Source: Sphingomonas sp. BK580 (GTDB lineage Bacteria > Pseudomonadota > Alphaproteobacteria > Sphingomonadales > Sphingomonadaceae). Taken from it: DNA of 64,000 nucleotides. The DNA lies in NCBI RefSeq assembly GCF_014194975.1, contig NZ_JACIAY010000001.1:62001-126000 (forward strand). Direction: 5' to 3'. Positions 44,151 through 52,827 of this stretch are shown piece by piece. A program made the translations under genes and the position numbers. Every line of letters begins with the position of its first letter. Position 1 is the first letter of the stretch. The notes under the pieces are model-generated. The model had not been told where the DNA came from. It saw nothing but the letters and a program-made list of their open reading frames with translations, and did no database searches.

Positions 44151-47123
44151 ATGGGCTACGAAGGCCAGGATTTCAGCGACATCGCGGGTAACGTCAGCCC
44201 GGCGTTCATCGACGCGCTCTACGCCCGCTTCAAAGAATCGCCCGACTCGGTCGAGACCGGCTGGCGCAGCTTCTTCGAGGGGCTGGAAGGGTCGATGAGC
44301 GCGCCGTCGTGGCAGAGCAAGCGCTGGCCGCTCACCACCACCGACGACCTCACCGCCGGGCTCGACCCGACGCAGATGGAGCCCGCGCCCAAGCCGGCCA
44401 AGGGCGGCAAGCCCGCGCCCGCGGCGCCGGCGGCCCCTGCCCCGTCGCAGGACGCGATCGTCAAGGCCGCGGCGGACTCGATCCGCGCGCAGCTGCTGAT
44501 CCGCACCTATCGCGTGCGCGGCCATCTCGCCGCCAACCTCGACCCGCTCGGCCTGTCCTCGGCGCGCGAGCTGCCCGCCGACCTCAAGACCGACTATCAC
44601 GGCTTCTCCGACGCCGACATCGACCGGCCGGTCTATCTCGGCGGCTCGCTCGGGCTGCAATGGGCGACGATCCGCGAGGTGGTCGACACGCTGCGCGCCA
44701 ATTACTGCGGCAGCGTCGGCCTCGAGTATATGCACATCGCCGACGTCGAGGAGCGCAAGTTCCTCCAGGAGCGGATGGAGGGCAAGGACAAGGGCGTCGA
44801 GTTCACCACCGCCGGCAAGAAGGCCATCCTCACCAAGGTGATCGAGGCCGAGCAGTGGGAGAAGTTCCTCGGCCGCAAGTACGTCGGCACGAAGCGCTTC
44901 GGGCTCGACGGCGGCGAGAGCATGATCCCCGCGCTCGAGAGCGTGATCAAGTACGGCGGCGCCGCGGGCGTCAACGAGATCGTGTTCGGCATGGCGCACC
45001 GCGGCCGGCTCAACGTGCTCGCCAACGTCATGGCCAAGCCGCTGCGCGTGATCTTCCACGAGTTCGCGGGCGGCTCGGCGCACCCCGACGACATCGGCGG
45101 CTCGGGTGACGTGAAGTACCATCTCGGCACCTCGACCGACCGCGAGTTTGACGGGCACCACGTCCATATGTCGCTGGTCGCCAACCCGTCGCACCTCGAG
45201 GCGGCGGACCCGGTGGTGCTCGGCAAGATCCGCGCGATCCAGACGATCGCCAAGGACCTCGACACGCACGCGCGCTCGCTGCCGGTGCTGATCCACGGCG
45301 ACGCCGCCTTCGCTGGCCAGGGCATCGTCTGGGAGTGCTTCGGCTTCTCGGGCATCCGCGGCTACAACACGGGCGGCTGCGTCCACTTCGTCATCAACAA
45401 CCAGATCGGCTTCACCACCAGCCCGCAGTTCGCCCGCTCGTCGCCTTACCCGTCGGACGTCGCCAAGGGCGTCCAGGCGCCGATCTTCCACGTCAACGGC
45501 GACGATCCCGAGGCGGTCACCTTCGCGACCAAGATCGCGATCGAGTATCGCCAGAAGTTCCACCGCGACGTCGTGATCGACATGTGGTGCTATCGCCGCT
45601 TCGGCCACAACGAGGGCGACGAGCCCGGCTTCACCCAGCCGCTGATGTACAAGGCGATCCGCAGCCACCCGCCGGTCAGCGAGATCTACGGCAAGCGGCT
45701 GATCGCCGAGGGCGTGGTCGACCAGGCCTTCATCGACGACAATGTCGGCCAGTTCACCACCCTGCTCGAGGGCGAGTTCGAGGCGGGCGCGAGCTACAAG
45801 CCCAACAAGGCGGACTGGTTCGCGGGCCGCTGGTCGGGGCTGCACGCGCCGGCCGACGCGGAGAGCGCGCGCCGCAGCGTCGATACTGGCATCGAGCAGA
45901 AATTGTTCGACTCGATCGGCCGCACGCTGACGACCGTCCCCGACAGCATCACGATCCACAAAACGCTCGCACGCGTGCTCGACGCCAAGCGCCAGATGTT
46001 CGCCACGGGCGAGAACTTCGACTGGGCGACCGGCGAGGCGCTGGCGTTCGGCTCGCTGCTCCACGAGGGCTATGGCGTGCGCCTGTCCGGCCAGGACTCG
46101 GGCCGCGGCACCTTCTCGCAGCGCCACGCGGTGTGGGTCGACCAGAACGACGAGCACAAGTACGTGCCGCTCTGGACGGTGCCGCACGGCAGCTTCGAGG
46201 TGCTCGACAGTCCCTTGTCCGAGTACGGCGTGCTCGGCTTCGAGTACGGCTACGCGCTCGCCGATCCGAAGACGCTGGTGCTGTGGGAGGCGCAGTTCGG
46301 CGACTTCGTCAACGGCGCGCAGATCATGATCGACCAGTTCATCGCGGCGGGCGAGGCCAAGTGGCTGCGCGCCAACGGCCTGGTGATGCTGCTGCCGCAC
46401 GGTTACGAGGGGCAGGGCCCCGAGCACAGCTCGGCGCGCCCGGAGCGCTTCCTCCAGCTGTGCGCGGGCGACAACATCCAGGTCGCCAACTGCACCACGC
46501 CGGCGAACTATTACCACCTGCTGCGCCGGCAGATGCACCGCAACTTCCGCAAGCCGCTGATCGTGTTCACGCCCAAATCGCTGCTGCGGCACAAGCTGGC
46601 GGTCAGCAGCGCGGCGGACTTCGTCGGCGACACGCACTTCCGCCGCATCCTGTCGGACACCAACGGCGCGCCCGACGCGCAGACCAAGCGGCTGGTGCTG
46701 TGCACCGGCAAGGTGGCCTACGACCTGATCGAGGCGCGCGACGCGGCGGGCGACACCGAGACGCAGATCGTCCGCATCGAGCAGCTCTACCCCTTCCCCA
46801 CCGACGCGCTGGCCGAGCGGCTGTCGCGCCTGACCGCGCTGGAGGAAGTGATCTGGGCGCAGGAGGAGCCGCGCAACAACGGTTACTGGTTCTTCGTCGA
46901 GCCGCTGATCGAGGAGGCGCTCGGGCTGGCCAGGTCGCGTGTGGCGCGCCCGCGCTACGCCGGCCGTGCCGCCGCGGCCTCGCCCGCGACCGGCCTGATG
47001 AAGCGCCACCAGGCCGAGCAGGGCGCGCTGATCGCCGACGCGCTCGGGCACAACGTGCGCGACGAGATCCGCCGCACGCGCGAGCTCGACACCACCAAGA
47101 AGGCGGCGCAGCCCTCCTCCTGA
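44151..47123 (+). CDS. sucA: 2-oxoglutarate dehydrogenase E1 component
   Basis: A 990-residue thiamine-diphosphate enzyme of the 2-oxoglutarate dehydrogenase complex. N-terminal E2-binding segment (FIDALYARFKESPDSVETGWRSFF), a Pro/Ala linker near 75-95, MAHRGRLNVLANV, ThDP motif region HGDAAFAGQGIVWEC to NNQIGFTT, RRFGHNEGDEPGFTQP, and C-terminal LLPHGYEGQGPEHSSARPERFLQ. Full length. It is followed by a strong hairpin and then sucB. Confidence 0.97.
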   Translation: MGYEGQDFSDIAGNVSPAFIDALYARFKESPDSVETGWRSFFEGLEGSMSAPSWQSKRWPLTTTDDLTAGLDPTQMEPAPKPAKGGKPAPAAPAAPAPSQDAIVKAAADSIRAQLLIRTYRVRGHLAANLDPLGLSSARELPADLKTDYHGFSDADIDRPVYLGGSLGLQWATIREVVDTLRANYCGSVGLEYMHIADVEERKFLQERMEGKDKGVEFTTAGKKAILTKVIEAEQWEKFLGRKYVGTKRFGLDGGESMIPALESVIKYGGAAGVNEIVFGMAHRGRLNVLANVMAKPLRVIFHEFAGGSAHPDDIGGSGDVKYHLGTSTDREFDGHHVHMSLVANPSHLEAADPVVLGKIRAIQTIAKDLDTHARSLPVLIHGDAAFAGQGIVWECFGFSGIRGYNTGGCVHFVINNQIGFTTSPQFARSSPYPSDVAKGVQAPIFHVNGDDPEAVTFATKIAIEYRQKFHRDVVIDMWCYRRFGHNEGDEPGFTQPLMYKAIRSHPPVSEIYGKRLIAEGVVDQAFIDDNVGQFTTLLEGEFEAGASYKPNKADWFAGRWSGLHAPADAESARRSVDTGIEQKLFDSIGRTLTTVPDSITIHKTLARVLDAKRQMFATGENFDWATGEALAFGSLLHEGYGVRLSGQDSGRGTFSQRHAVWVDQNDEHKYVPLWTVPHGSFEVLDSPLSEYGVLGFEYGYALADPKTLVLWEAQFGDFVNGAQIMIDQFIAAGEAKWLRANGLVMLLPHGYEGQGPEHSSARPERFLQLCAGDNIQVANCTTPANYYHLLRRQMHRNFRKPLIVFTPKSLLRHKLAVSSAADFVGDTHFRRILSDTNGAPDAQTKRLVLCTGKVAYDLIEARDAAGDTETQIVRIEQLYPFPTDALAERLSRLTALEEVIWAQEEPRNNGYWFFVEPLIEEALGLARSRVARPRYAGRAAAASPATGLMKRHQAEQGALIADALGHNVRDEIRRTRELDTTKKAAQPSS

Positions 47124-47132
47124 CCTGATCCC

Positions 47133-47157
47133 GCGCCCCGGCAGCACGCCGGGGCGC
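47133..47157 (+). terminator. GC-rich hairpin after sucA
   Basis: 10-bp perfect stem GCGCCCCGGC/GCCGGGGCGC with a five-base loop, followed by CCCGTTTG. The U-run is short, so it may give partial termination or separate sucA and sucB mRNA segments. Confidence 0.5.
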
Positions 47158-47200
47158 CCCGTTTGATGCTAGACCCCGCGCTGGGATGACGAGGTACACA

Positions 47201-48448
47201 ATGGCAACCGAAGTTCTGGTCCCTACGCTGGGCGAGTCGATCACCGAGGCCACCGTCGGCGAGTGGCTGAAGCAGCCGGGCGAGGCGGTCGCCGCCGACG
47301 AGCCCATCGCCAGCCTCGAGACCGACAAGGTCTCGGTCGAGGTCCCCTCCCCCGTCGCGGGCGTGATGGGCCAGCACGCGGTGAAGGTCGGTGACACGGT
47401 CGAGGTCGGCGCGCTGATCGCGACGATCGAGAGCGGCGACGGCGCCGCCGCCGCGCCGGCCAGCCCCACTCCGGCCCCGGCGGCGAGCGCCCCCCAGGCG
47501 GCGGCGCCGGTCGCGGGCGGCTACGGGAATCACGGCGAGACGCCGGTGACCACCAACGCCCCGGCCGCGCTGTCGCCGTCGGTGCGCCGCGCGGTGCTCG
47601 AGCACGGCGTCGATCCCTCCACCGTGAAGGGCACGGGCAAGGACGGCCGCCTCACCAAGGAGGACGTCGCCGCCGCCGCCTCGACCAAGCCCGCCGAGGC
47701 GACCGCCGCGCCGGCGCCGCAGACCCCGTCGGTGGCCGCCGCGAGCGGTCGCAAGGAAGAGCGCGTCAAGATGACGCGCCTGCGCCAGACGATCGCCAAG
47801 CGCCTCAAGGAAGCGCAGAACAGCGCCGCGATGCTGACGACGTTCAACGACGTCGACATGACCGCGGTGATCGAGGCGCGCGCCAAGTACAAGGACCTGT
47901 TCGAGAAGAAGCACGGCGTCCGGCTCGGCTTCATGGGCTTCTTCGTGAAGGCCGCGACCATGGCGCTGAAGGACATCCCGTCGGTCAACGCCTCGATCGA
48001 GGGCGACGAGATCGTCTACCACGACTACGCCGACATCTCGGTCGCGGTCTCGGCGCCCAACGGGCTGGTCGTGCCGGTGATCCGCGACGCGCAGGCGCTG
48101 TCGGTCGCGGGGATCGAGAAGACGATCGGTGACTTCGGCAAGCGCGCCAAGGACGGCACGCTCAAGATGGACGAGATGAAGGGCGGCACCTTCACCATCT
48201 CTAACGGCGGCGTGTTCGGCTCGCTGATGTCGACCCCGATCATCAACCCGCCGCAATCGGCCGTGCTCGGCCTGCACCGCATCGAGGAGCGCCCGGTGGT
48301 CCGCGACGGCCAGGTGGTGGTGCGCCCGATGATGTACCTCGCGCTCAGCTATGACCACCGCCTGATCGACGGGCGCGAGGCGGTGACCTTCCTCGTCGCG
48401 CTGAAGAACGCGATCGAGGACCCGACGCGGATCCTGATCGACCTGTAA
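47201..48448 (+). CDS. sucB: Dihydrolipoyl succinyltransferase (2-oxoglutarate dehydrogenase E2)
   Basis: A 415-residue E2. Lipoyl domain at 1-80 with the lipoylated Lys in ETDKVSVEV, Ala/Pro linker, peripheral-subunit-binding domain ([28 protein letters not shown]), and catalytic acyltransferase domain ending in [17 protein letters not shown] with the catalytic His and Asp. ATG 47201 follows GAGG; an upstream in-frame ATG at 47186 is less well placed. Confidence 0.96.
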   Translation: MATEVLVPTLGESITEATVGEWLKQPGEAVAADEPIASLETDKVSVEVPSPVAGVMGQHAVKVGDTVEVGALIATIESGDGAAAAPASPTPAPAASAPQAAAPVAGGYGNHGETPVTTNAPAALSPSVRRAVLEHGVDPSTVKGTGKDGRLTKEDVAAAASTKPAEATAAPAPQTPSVAAASGRKEERVKMTRLRQTIAKRLKEAQNSAAMLTTFNDVDMTAVIEARAKYKDLFEKKHGVRLGFMGFFVKAATMALKDIPSVNASIEGDEIVYHDYADISVAVSAPNGLVVPVIRDAQALSVAGIEKTIGDFGKRAKDGTLKMDEMKGGTFTISNGGVFGSLMSTPIINPPQSAVLGLHRIEERPVVRDGQVVVRPMMYLALSYDHRLIDGREAVTFLVALKNAIEDPTRILIDL

Positions 48449-48457
48449 GTTCTGCGT

Positions 48458-48530
48458 GCTCCTGCGCACGCAGGAGCCCAGGGTCACAAGCGTAACGTTC
48501 GTTGCCCTGGGTTCCTGCATGCGCATGAAC
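48458..48530. repeat. Family A palindromic element A2, left flank of GIY-YIG gene 2
   Basis: 73 bp: GCTCCTGCGCACGCAGGAGC (48458-48477), CCCAGGG, spacer, CCCTGGG, and a diverged palindrome at 48511-48530. Begins 9 bp after the sucB stop and ends 18 bp before the GIY-YIG start. Confidence 0.92.
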
Positions 48531-48548
48531 ACGGTCTAGGATGAAGGG

Positions 48549-48836
48549 GTGAAGCCCGGTTACGTCTCCCTGATGGCAAGCCAACGTAATGGCACGCTGT
48601 ACCTGGGAGTGACGAGCAACCTGCCGGCTCGAGCGAGTCAACATCGCACCGGCAGCATCGACGGCTTCACCAAACGATATGCCTGCACGCTGCTTGTCTG
48701 GTACGAGGCGCACGACGACATACAGGATGCTCGCCAGCGCGAGCTGCAGCTGAAGAAGTGGAAGCGGGCCTGGAAGCTCGACCTGATCGAGCGATCCAAT
48801 CCAGGTTGGAAGGATCTGTACGAGACGCTGTTCTGA
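48549..48836 (+). CDS. Small GIY-YIG nuclease-family protein, copy 2 (altered GIY motif)
   Basis: A 95-residue paralogue of the protein at 42813-43109, starting at GTG 48549 after AGGATGAAGGGG. YIG motif LYLGVTSNL, Arg in ARASQHRTG and Glu in RELQLKKWKRAWK are kept, but the GIY tyrosine is replaced: the segment reads GYVSLMAS instead of VYIM, so the catalytic Tyr appears to be Ser. It may be a decaying copy or a DNA-binding-only form. It sits between sucB and lpd with family A elements 18 bp before and 4 bp after it. Confidence 0.88.
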   Translation: MKPGYVSLMASQRNGTLYLGVTSNLPARASQHRTGSIDGFTKRYACTLLVWYEAHDDIQDARQRELQLKKWKRAWKLDLIERSNPGWKDLYETLF

Positions 48837-48840
48837 TCCT

Positions 48841-48915
48841 GTTCCTGCCACAGCAGGAACCCAGAGCAACAGAGGGCGCCTCGCGATAACCCTGGGCTCC
48901 TGCGTTCGCAGGAGC
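48841..48915. repeat. Family A palindromic element A3, right flank of GIY-YIG gene 2
   Basis: 75 bp: GTTCCTGCCACAGCAGGAAC (48841-48860), CCCAGAG, spacer, CCCTGGG, and GCTCCTGCGTTCGCAGGAGC (48896-48915). Starts 4 bp after the GIY-YIG stop and ends 16 bp before the lpd start, so it lies in the lpd leader. Confidence 0.92.
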
Positions 48916-48931
48916 ACGATGGAGCAGAGTG

Positions 48932-50332
48932 ATGGCTGACGAACAGCAGTACGACTATGACGTCCTCGTGATCGGCGCCGGGCCGGGCGGCTATGTCGCC
49001 GCGATCCGCGCCGCGCAGCTCGGGCTCCGCACCGCCTGCGCCGAGAGCCGCGAGACGCTGGGCGGCACCTGCCTCAACGTCGGCTGCATCCCCTCCAAGG
49101 CGATGCTCCACGCCTCCGAGCTGTACGACCATGCCGCCAACGGTGCGATGACCAAGCTGGGGATCAAGACCCAGGTAGAGCTCGACCTGGAGACGATGCA
49201 CGGTCAGCGCCGCGACGCGGTAAAGCAGCTCACCGGCGGCATCGAGTATCTCTTCAAGAAGAACAAGGTGACCTGGCTCAAGGGCCGCGCCGCGTTCCAG
49301 GACGCGCATAGCGTCACGGTGGGCGACCAGCGCGTCACCGCCAGGAACATCGTGATCGCGACCGGCTCGTCGGTGACCGCGCTGCCCGGCGTGACGATCG
49401 ACCAGCAGGTGGTGGTCGACTCCACCGGCGCGCTCGAGCTGCCGCGCGTGCCCGATCACATGGTGGTGATCGGCGGCGGGGTGATCGGGCTCGAGCTCGG
49501 CTCGGTGTGGCGCCGGCTCGGCGCCAAGGTGACCTGCGTCGAGTTCCTCGACCAGATCCTGCCCGGCTTCGACGGCGACATCCGCAAGGAATCGAACAAG
49601 ATCTTCAAGAAGCAGGGGATCGAGTTCAAGCTCTCGACCAAGGTGACGAACGTCGCGGTCGAGGGCGGCAAGGCGGTGCTGACGCTCGAGCCCGCGCAGG
49701 GCGGCGAGGCGAGCACGCTCGAGGCCGACTGCGTGCTGGTGTCGATCGGGCGCCGGCCCAATACCGACGGGCTCAACCTCGAGGCCGCCGGGCTCGCCAT
49801 CAACCAGCGCGGCCAGGTCGAGATCGATCACGACTTCCGCACCAAGGTCGACGGGATCTGGGCGATCGGCGACGTCGTCCCCGGCCCGATGCTGGCGCAC
49901 AAGGCCGAGGACGAGGGCATCGCCGTGGCCGAGAACATCGCCGGGCAGCACGGCATCGTGAACCACGACGTGATCCCCTCGGTGGTCTACACCTGGCCCG
50001 AGATCGCGGGCGTCGGCCTCACCGAGGAGGTCGCGCGCGAGCGCGGCGAGGTGAAGGTCGGCAAGTTCCCGATGATGGCCAACAGCCGCGCCAAGACCAA
50101 CCACGAGCCCGACGGCTTCGTGAAGGTGATCGCCGACGCCCAGACCGACCGCGTGCTCGGCGTGTGGTGCATCGCCACGGTCGGCGGCACGATGATCGCG
50201 CAGGCGGCGCAGGCGATGGAGTTCGGCGCCACCAGCGAGGACATCGCCTACACCTGCCACGCGCACCCGACGCACTCGGAAGCGATCAAGGAGGCCGCGA
50301 TGGCGGTCACCGGCAAGCCGATCCATATCTGA
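48932..50332 (+). CDS. lpd: Dihydrolipoyl dehydrogenase (E3)
   Basis: A 466-residue flavoprotein that reoxidises the lipoyl groups of E2. FAD-binding VIGAGPGGYVAAIRAAQLG, redox-active disulfide GGTCLNVGCIPSK, NAD-binding VIGGGVIGLELGSVWRRLG, and C-terminal dimer-interface ATSEDIAYTCHAHPTHSEA with the catalytic His-Glu. ATG 48932 follows a GTG; the family A repeat ends just upstream. Confidence 0.97.
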   Translation: MADEQQYDYDVLVIGAGPGGYVAAIRAAQLGLRTACAESRETLGGTCLNVGCIPSKAMLHASELYDHAANGAMTKLGIKTQVELDLETMHGQRRDAVKQLTGGIEYLFKKNKVTWLKGRAAFQDAHSVTVGDQRVTARNIVIATGSSVTALPGVTIDQQVVVDSTGALELPRVPDHMVVIGGGVIGLELGSVWRRLGAKVTCVEFLDQILPGFDGDIRKESNKIFKKQGIEFKLSTKVTNVAVEGGKAVLTLEPAQGGEASTLEADCVLVSIGRRPNTDGLNLEAAGLAINQRGQVEIDHDFRTKVDGIWAIGDVVPGPMLAHKAEDEGIAVAENIAGQHGIVNHDVIPSVVYTWPEIAGVGLTEEVARERGEVKVGKFPMMANSRAKTNHEPDGFVKVIADAQTDRVLGVWCIATVGGTMIAQAAQAMEFGATSEDIAYTCHAHPTHSEAIKEAAMAVTGKPIHI

Positions 50333-50342
50333 GACGGCTGCT

Positions 50343-50636
50343 ATGACGCGGGACGAGCGCGAGCGCCGCTGGCTCGCGCTCACCCGCGAGGTGATGCCGG
50401 GGCTGGCACGCGCGCGCGACTGGCCGGTGCGCGCTGACCATTGCTTCCAGCGCATCCTGCTCGACCACGCCTGTGGCGGGCGCTGGTATGACGCGATCGC
50501 GGGACGGCCCGCCTACCGCCACGCGACGGATGAGCAGCTGGACGCCGCCGTCGCGTTAGGTGAGGCGGTTATAGCGGGGCAGGCGGACCTCGCTGCGTTG
50601 AATGGGCAGTCGCTGGCGTGGCGCGGCAAGTTGTAG
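50343..50636 (+). CDS. Conserved small hypothetical protein downstream of lpd
   Basis: A 97-residue protein, MTRDERERRWLALTREVMPG, then VRADHCFQRILLDHACGGRWYD and a helical C-terminus. I recognise this as a short conserved sphingomonad protein sometimes labelled GCN5-like, but it lacks an acetyltransferase motif. It starts 11 bp after lpd and is probably cotranscribed. Confidence 0.7.
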   Translation: MTRDERERRWLALTREVMPGLARARDWPVRADHCFQRILLDHACGGRWYDAIAGRPAYRHATDEQLDAAVALGEAVIAGQADLAALNGQSLAWRGKL

Positions 50637-50705
50637 CGGTTCGCGCGCAGGCGGCCGCGGAATCGTACACGTAATCGGATAATCGATCGCGCCACATCCG
50701 GCCGT

Positions 50706-50792
50706 CACCCCGGCGGAGGCCGGGGTGCAGGTAGGGGACGGCGGTGGATCTCACATCGGCCTTCCCAGCTGGCCCCCGCCTTCGCTGGGCGA
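50706..50792. repeat. Family B palindromic element B4
   Basis: CACCCCGGCGGAGGCCGGGGTG at 50706-50727 (read in two arms) and the inverted GGCCCCCGCC...GGGC arm at 50771-50792, with a spacer containing GGTAGGGG and CTTCCCAGCTGG. Together with A4 it fills the 316-bp gene-free stretch 50637-50952. Confidence 0.8.
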
Positions 50793-50829
50793 CGCAAGAT
50801 GCTGAGGCCTCGCGCTAATCAGCTGCGGT

Positions 50830-50905
50830 GCTCCTGCGCCCGCAGGAGCCCAGAGGTACTCGGCGCATCGCCCGTGACCTTGGGTTCCTCGCCGACGCAG
50901 GAGTA
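50830..50905. repeat. Family A palindromic element A4
   Basis: GCTCCTGCGCCCGCAGGAGC (50830-50849), CCCAGAG, spacer, CTTGGGTTCCTC and a diverged right palindrome to about 50905. It lies 38 bp from B4, placing both families side by side. Confidence 0.85.
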
Positions 50906-50952
50906 CGGGGGACGAGGTGCGCCCTCACCTCACTCCGTGCCGGGCGAGCGCC

Positions 50953-51231
50953 TCAGCGTCCCGCTCCCGCATAGCCCGGGTCGGCCTGACACTGATCCGG
51001 ATGCTTGCGGCAGGCCTTCTCGCGCTCCCGCCGCTCCTTCTCGTCGCGCTCGGCCTGCTTGCGCTGCTGGCGGACATACTTCTCGTCGCGCTCCTTGGGG
51101 CTCGTGGTCATCAGATCGGCGCCCTTGCCCACCGCCTTGACCGGCAAGGTCGCGACGTTCCAGGCGGTCCGGACGCACCCGCCGGTCGCCAGCAGCGGCA
51201 CCGCCGCGATCATCACCACGATCCTACGCAT
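50953..51231 (-). CDS. Small predicted lipoprotein
   Basis: A 92-residue protein with an N-terminal signal (MRRIVVMIAAVPLLATGGC) ending in a lipobox cysteine at 19, then VATLPVKAVGKGADLMTTSP and a highly charged Arg/Glu/Lys helix with a C-x7-C near the end. Probably anchored in the envelope. It overlaps the GlpQ stop (TGATG at 51229-51233), so it is coupled to that gene. Function unknown. Confidence 0.75.
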   Translation of the reverse strand: MRRIVVMIAAVPLLATGGCVRTAWNVATLPVKAVGKGADLMTTSPKERDEKYVRQQRKQAERDEKERREREKACRKHPDQCQADPGYAGAGR

Positions 51232-52265
51232 CACTTCGTCTCCCGCCCCCGTGCCTCCGCTCCGATAGCAGGAAAATCGGTGAAGAACCCGTCGATCCCC
51301 TGCCCCAGCGCCGCGCGAATCTCGGCGACCAGGTCGCCGTGCGCGGCGGGCTGGTCGCCGCGACGGAAGCGCGGATCGAGGAAGACGTTCTCGGCGCGAT
51401 AGGTCCACGGGTGCACCTTGAGCCCCGCGGCATGCGAGTCGCGCACGAGCGGCGTCGCGGTGGCGCCCGACCATAGCATCGCCTTCTCCGGCCCGAGACC
51501 GTAGGCGTAGCGCGCCACCGCGCGCAGCCCCTCGGGCGTCACCATCGCCGCGTAGCTCGGCGCGGCGCCGTCGGCCGGCGCGCCCTTGGCGGCGACGAGC
51601 TGGATCAGCCGGATCTTGGTCATCGTCGCCAGCCGCTTGAGATTGTCGACCTCGAACGACTGGATGAACACCGGCGCCGCGCGCGAGTCCCAGCCGGCGG
51701 TGCGCAGCTGCGCGACCAGCAGTGCGTCCGTCGGGTGACCGATCGAGCGGAAGTAGGTCGGGTGCTTGGTCTCGGGATAGATGCCGACGTGATGCCGCTT
51801 CGCCAGCGCGATCACCTCGGCGAAGGTCGGGATCGCCTCCTTGCCGTCCCACGCGGTGTTGGCGGGGCGCAGCTGCGGCAGCCGCTCCTTCGCGCGCAGC
51901 GTCTTGAGCTCGGCCAAGGTGAAATCCTCGACGAACCAGCCGGTCAGCGACTGACCGTCGATCGTCTTGGTGGTGCGGCGACCGGCGAACTCCGGGTGCT
52001 GCGCGACATCGGTGGTCTCCGAGATCTCGTTCTCGTGGCGCGCGACCAGCACGTCGTCCTTGGTGGGCACCAGGTCGGGCTCGATCACGTCGGCGCCCTG
52101 CTCGATCGCGCGCGTGTAGCTGGCGATCGTGTGCTCGGGGCGCTCGCCGCTCGCGCCGCGATGCGCGATGATGAGCGGGCGGGCGGGTCCTGTCATGCCC
52201 GCTTTCTGCGCCAGCGCCGCGCCCGGCGCCAGCACGACGAACAGCCCCATGAGAATCGTTCGCAC
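51231..52265 (-). CDS. glpQ: Secreted glycerophosphodiester phosphodiesterase
   Basis: A 344-residue GlpQ-type enzyme hydrolysing glycerophosphodiesters. Signal peptide MRTILMGLFVVLAPGAALAQ when read from GTG 52263-52265, then catalytic IIAHRGASGERPEHT, metal ligands in DVIEPDLVPTKDDVLVARHE, and later YPETKHPTYF and DSHAAGLKVHPWTYR. Upstream in-frame ATGs at 52332 and 52317 overlap the divergent gene, so the GTG (or ATG 52250) is preferred. The lipoprotein gene follows. Confidence 0.88.
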   Translation of the reverse strand: MRTILMGLFVVLAPGAALAQKAGMTGPARPLIIAHRGASGERPEHTIASYTRAIEQGADVIEPDLVPTKDDVLVARHENEISETTDVAQHPEFAGRRTTKTIDGQSLTGWFVEDFTLAELKTLRAKERLPQLRPANTAWDGKEAIPTFAEVIALAKRHHVGIYPETKHPTYFRSIGHPTDALLVAQLRTAGWDSRAAPVFIQSFEVDNLKRLATMTKIRLIQLVAAKGAPADGAAPSYAAMVTPEGLRAVARYAYGLGPEKAMLWSGATATPLVRDSHAAGLKVHPWTYRAENVFLDPRFRRGDQPAAHGDLVAEIRAALGQGIDGFFTDFPAIGAEARGRETK

Positions 52266-52317
52266 GGACCCGCCGAGCGGCCGCGACGTTTCGCACACGT
52301 TAGTCAGGGGCCGGTCC

Positions 52318-52827
52318 ATGCACTTCACCATCAATGGGAAATCCTACGAGACCGAGGTCGATATCCGCACCTCGCTGCTCGACCTGTGCCGTGAGCATCT
52401 CGGGCTCACCGGCAGCAAGAAGGGCTGCGACCACGGCCAGTGCGGCGCCTGCACCATGTTGGTGAACGGCCGCCGCATCAACGCCTGTCTCACGCTCGCC
52501 GTGATGCACCAGGATGACGAGATCATGACGATCGAGGGTCTGGGCACGGTCGAGAACCTCCACCCGCTCCAGGCCGCCTTCGTGAAGCACGACGGCTATC
52601 AGTGCGGCTATTGCACGCCGGGGCAGATCTGCTCGGCGATCGGCATGCTCGACGAGGTGAAGAAAGGTTGGCCCAGCCATGCCTCCGCCGACCTGACGGA
52701 CGTCACCTTCGACGAGAGTGAGATCAGCGAGCGGATGAGCGGCAACATCTGCCGCTGCGCCGCCTACCCCAATATCGTCGAGGCGATCCGCGAGGTCGCC
52801 GCCGAGCAGCGCGAGGTGACGGCATGA
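52318..52827 (+). CDS. Molybdenum hydroxylase 2Fe-2S subunit
   Basis: A 169-residue small subunit of the xanthine dehydrogenase/aldehyde oxidoreductase family. First cluster [12 protein letters not shown] with a Cys in RRINAC, second cluster [11 protein letters not shown] and [14 protein letters not shown]. The order 2Fe-2S, FAD, molybdopterin is that of PaoABC-type aldehyde oxidoreductases, but no Tat signal is visible at the N-terminus, so the enzyme is probably cytoplasmic. It shares a 52-bp divergent promoter region with glpQ. Confidence 0.92.
   Translation: MHFTINGKSYETEVDIRTSLLDLCREHLGLTGSKKGCDHGQCGACTMLVNGRRINACLTLAVMHQDDEIMTIEGLGTVENLHPLQAAFVKHDGYQCGYCTPGQICSAIGMLDEVKKGWPSHASADLTDVTFDESEISERMSGNICRCAAYPNIVEAIREVAAEQREVTA

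Noticed and set aside
47133..47157. Hairpin after sucA as a family B repeat copy
   Set aside because: It is a single 10-bp stem without the CCAGTTGGG tag or inverted partner arm; a terminator or spacer hairpin fits better.
48458..48915. Insertion sequence carrying the GIY-YIG gene
   Set aside because: No transposase of a known IS family, no terminal inverted repeats beyond the palindromes and no obvious target duplication; reported instead as a palindrome-framed gene.
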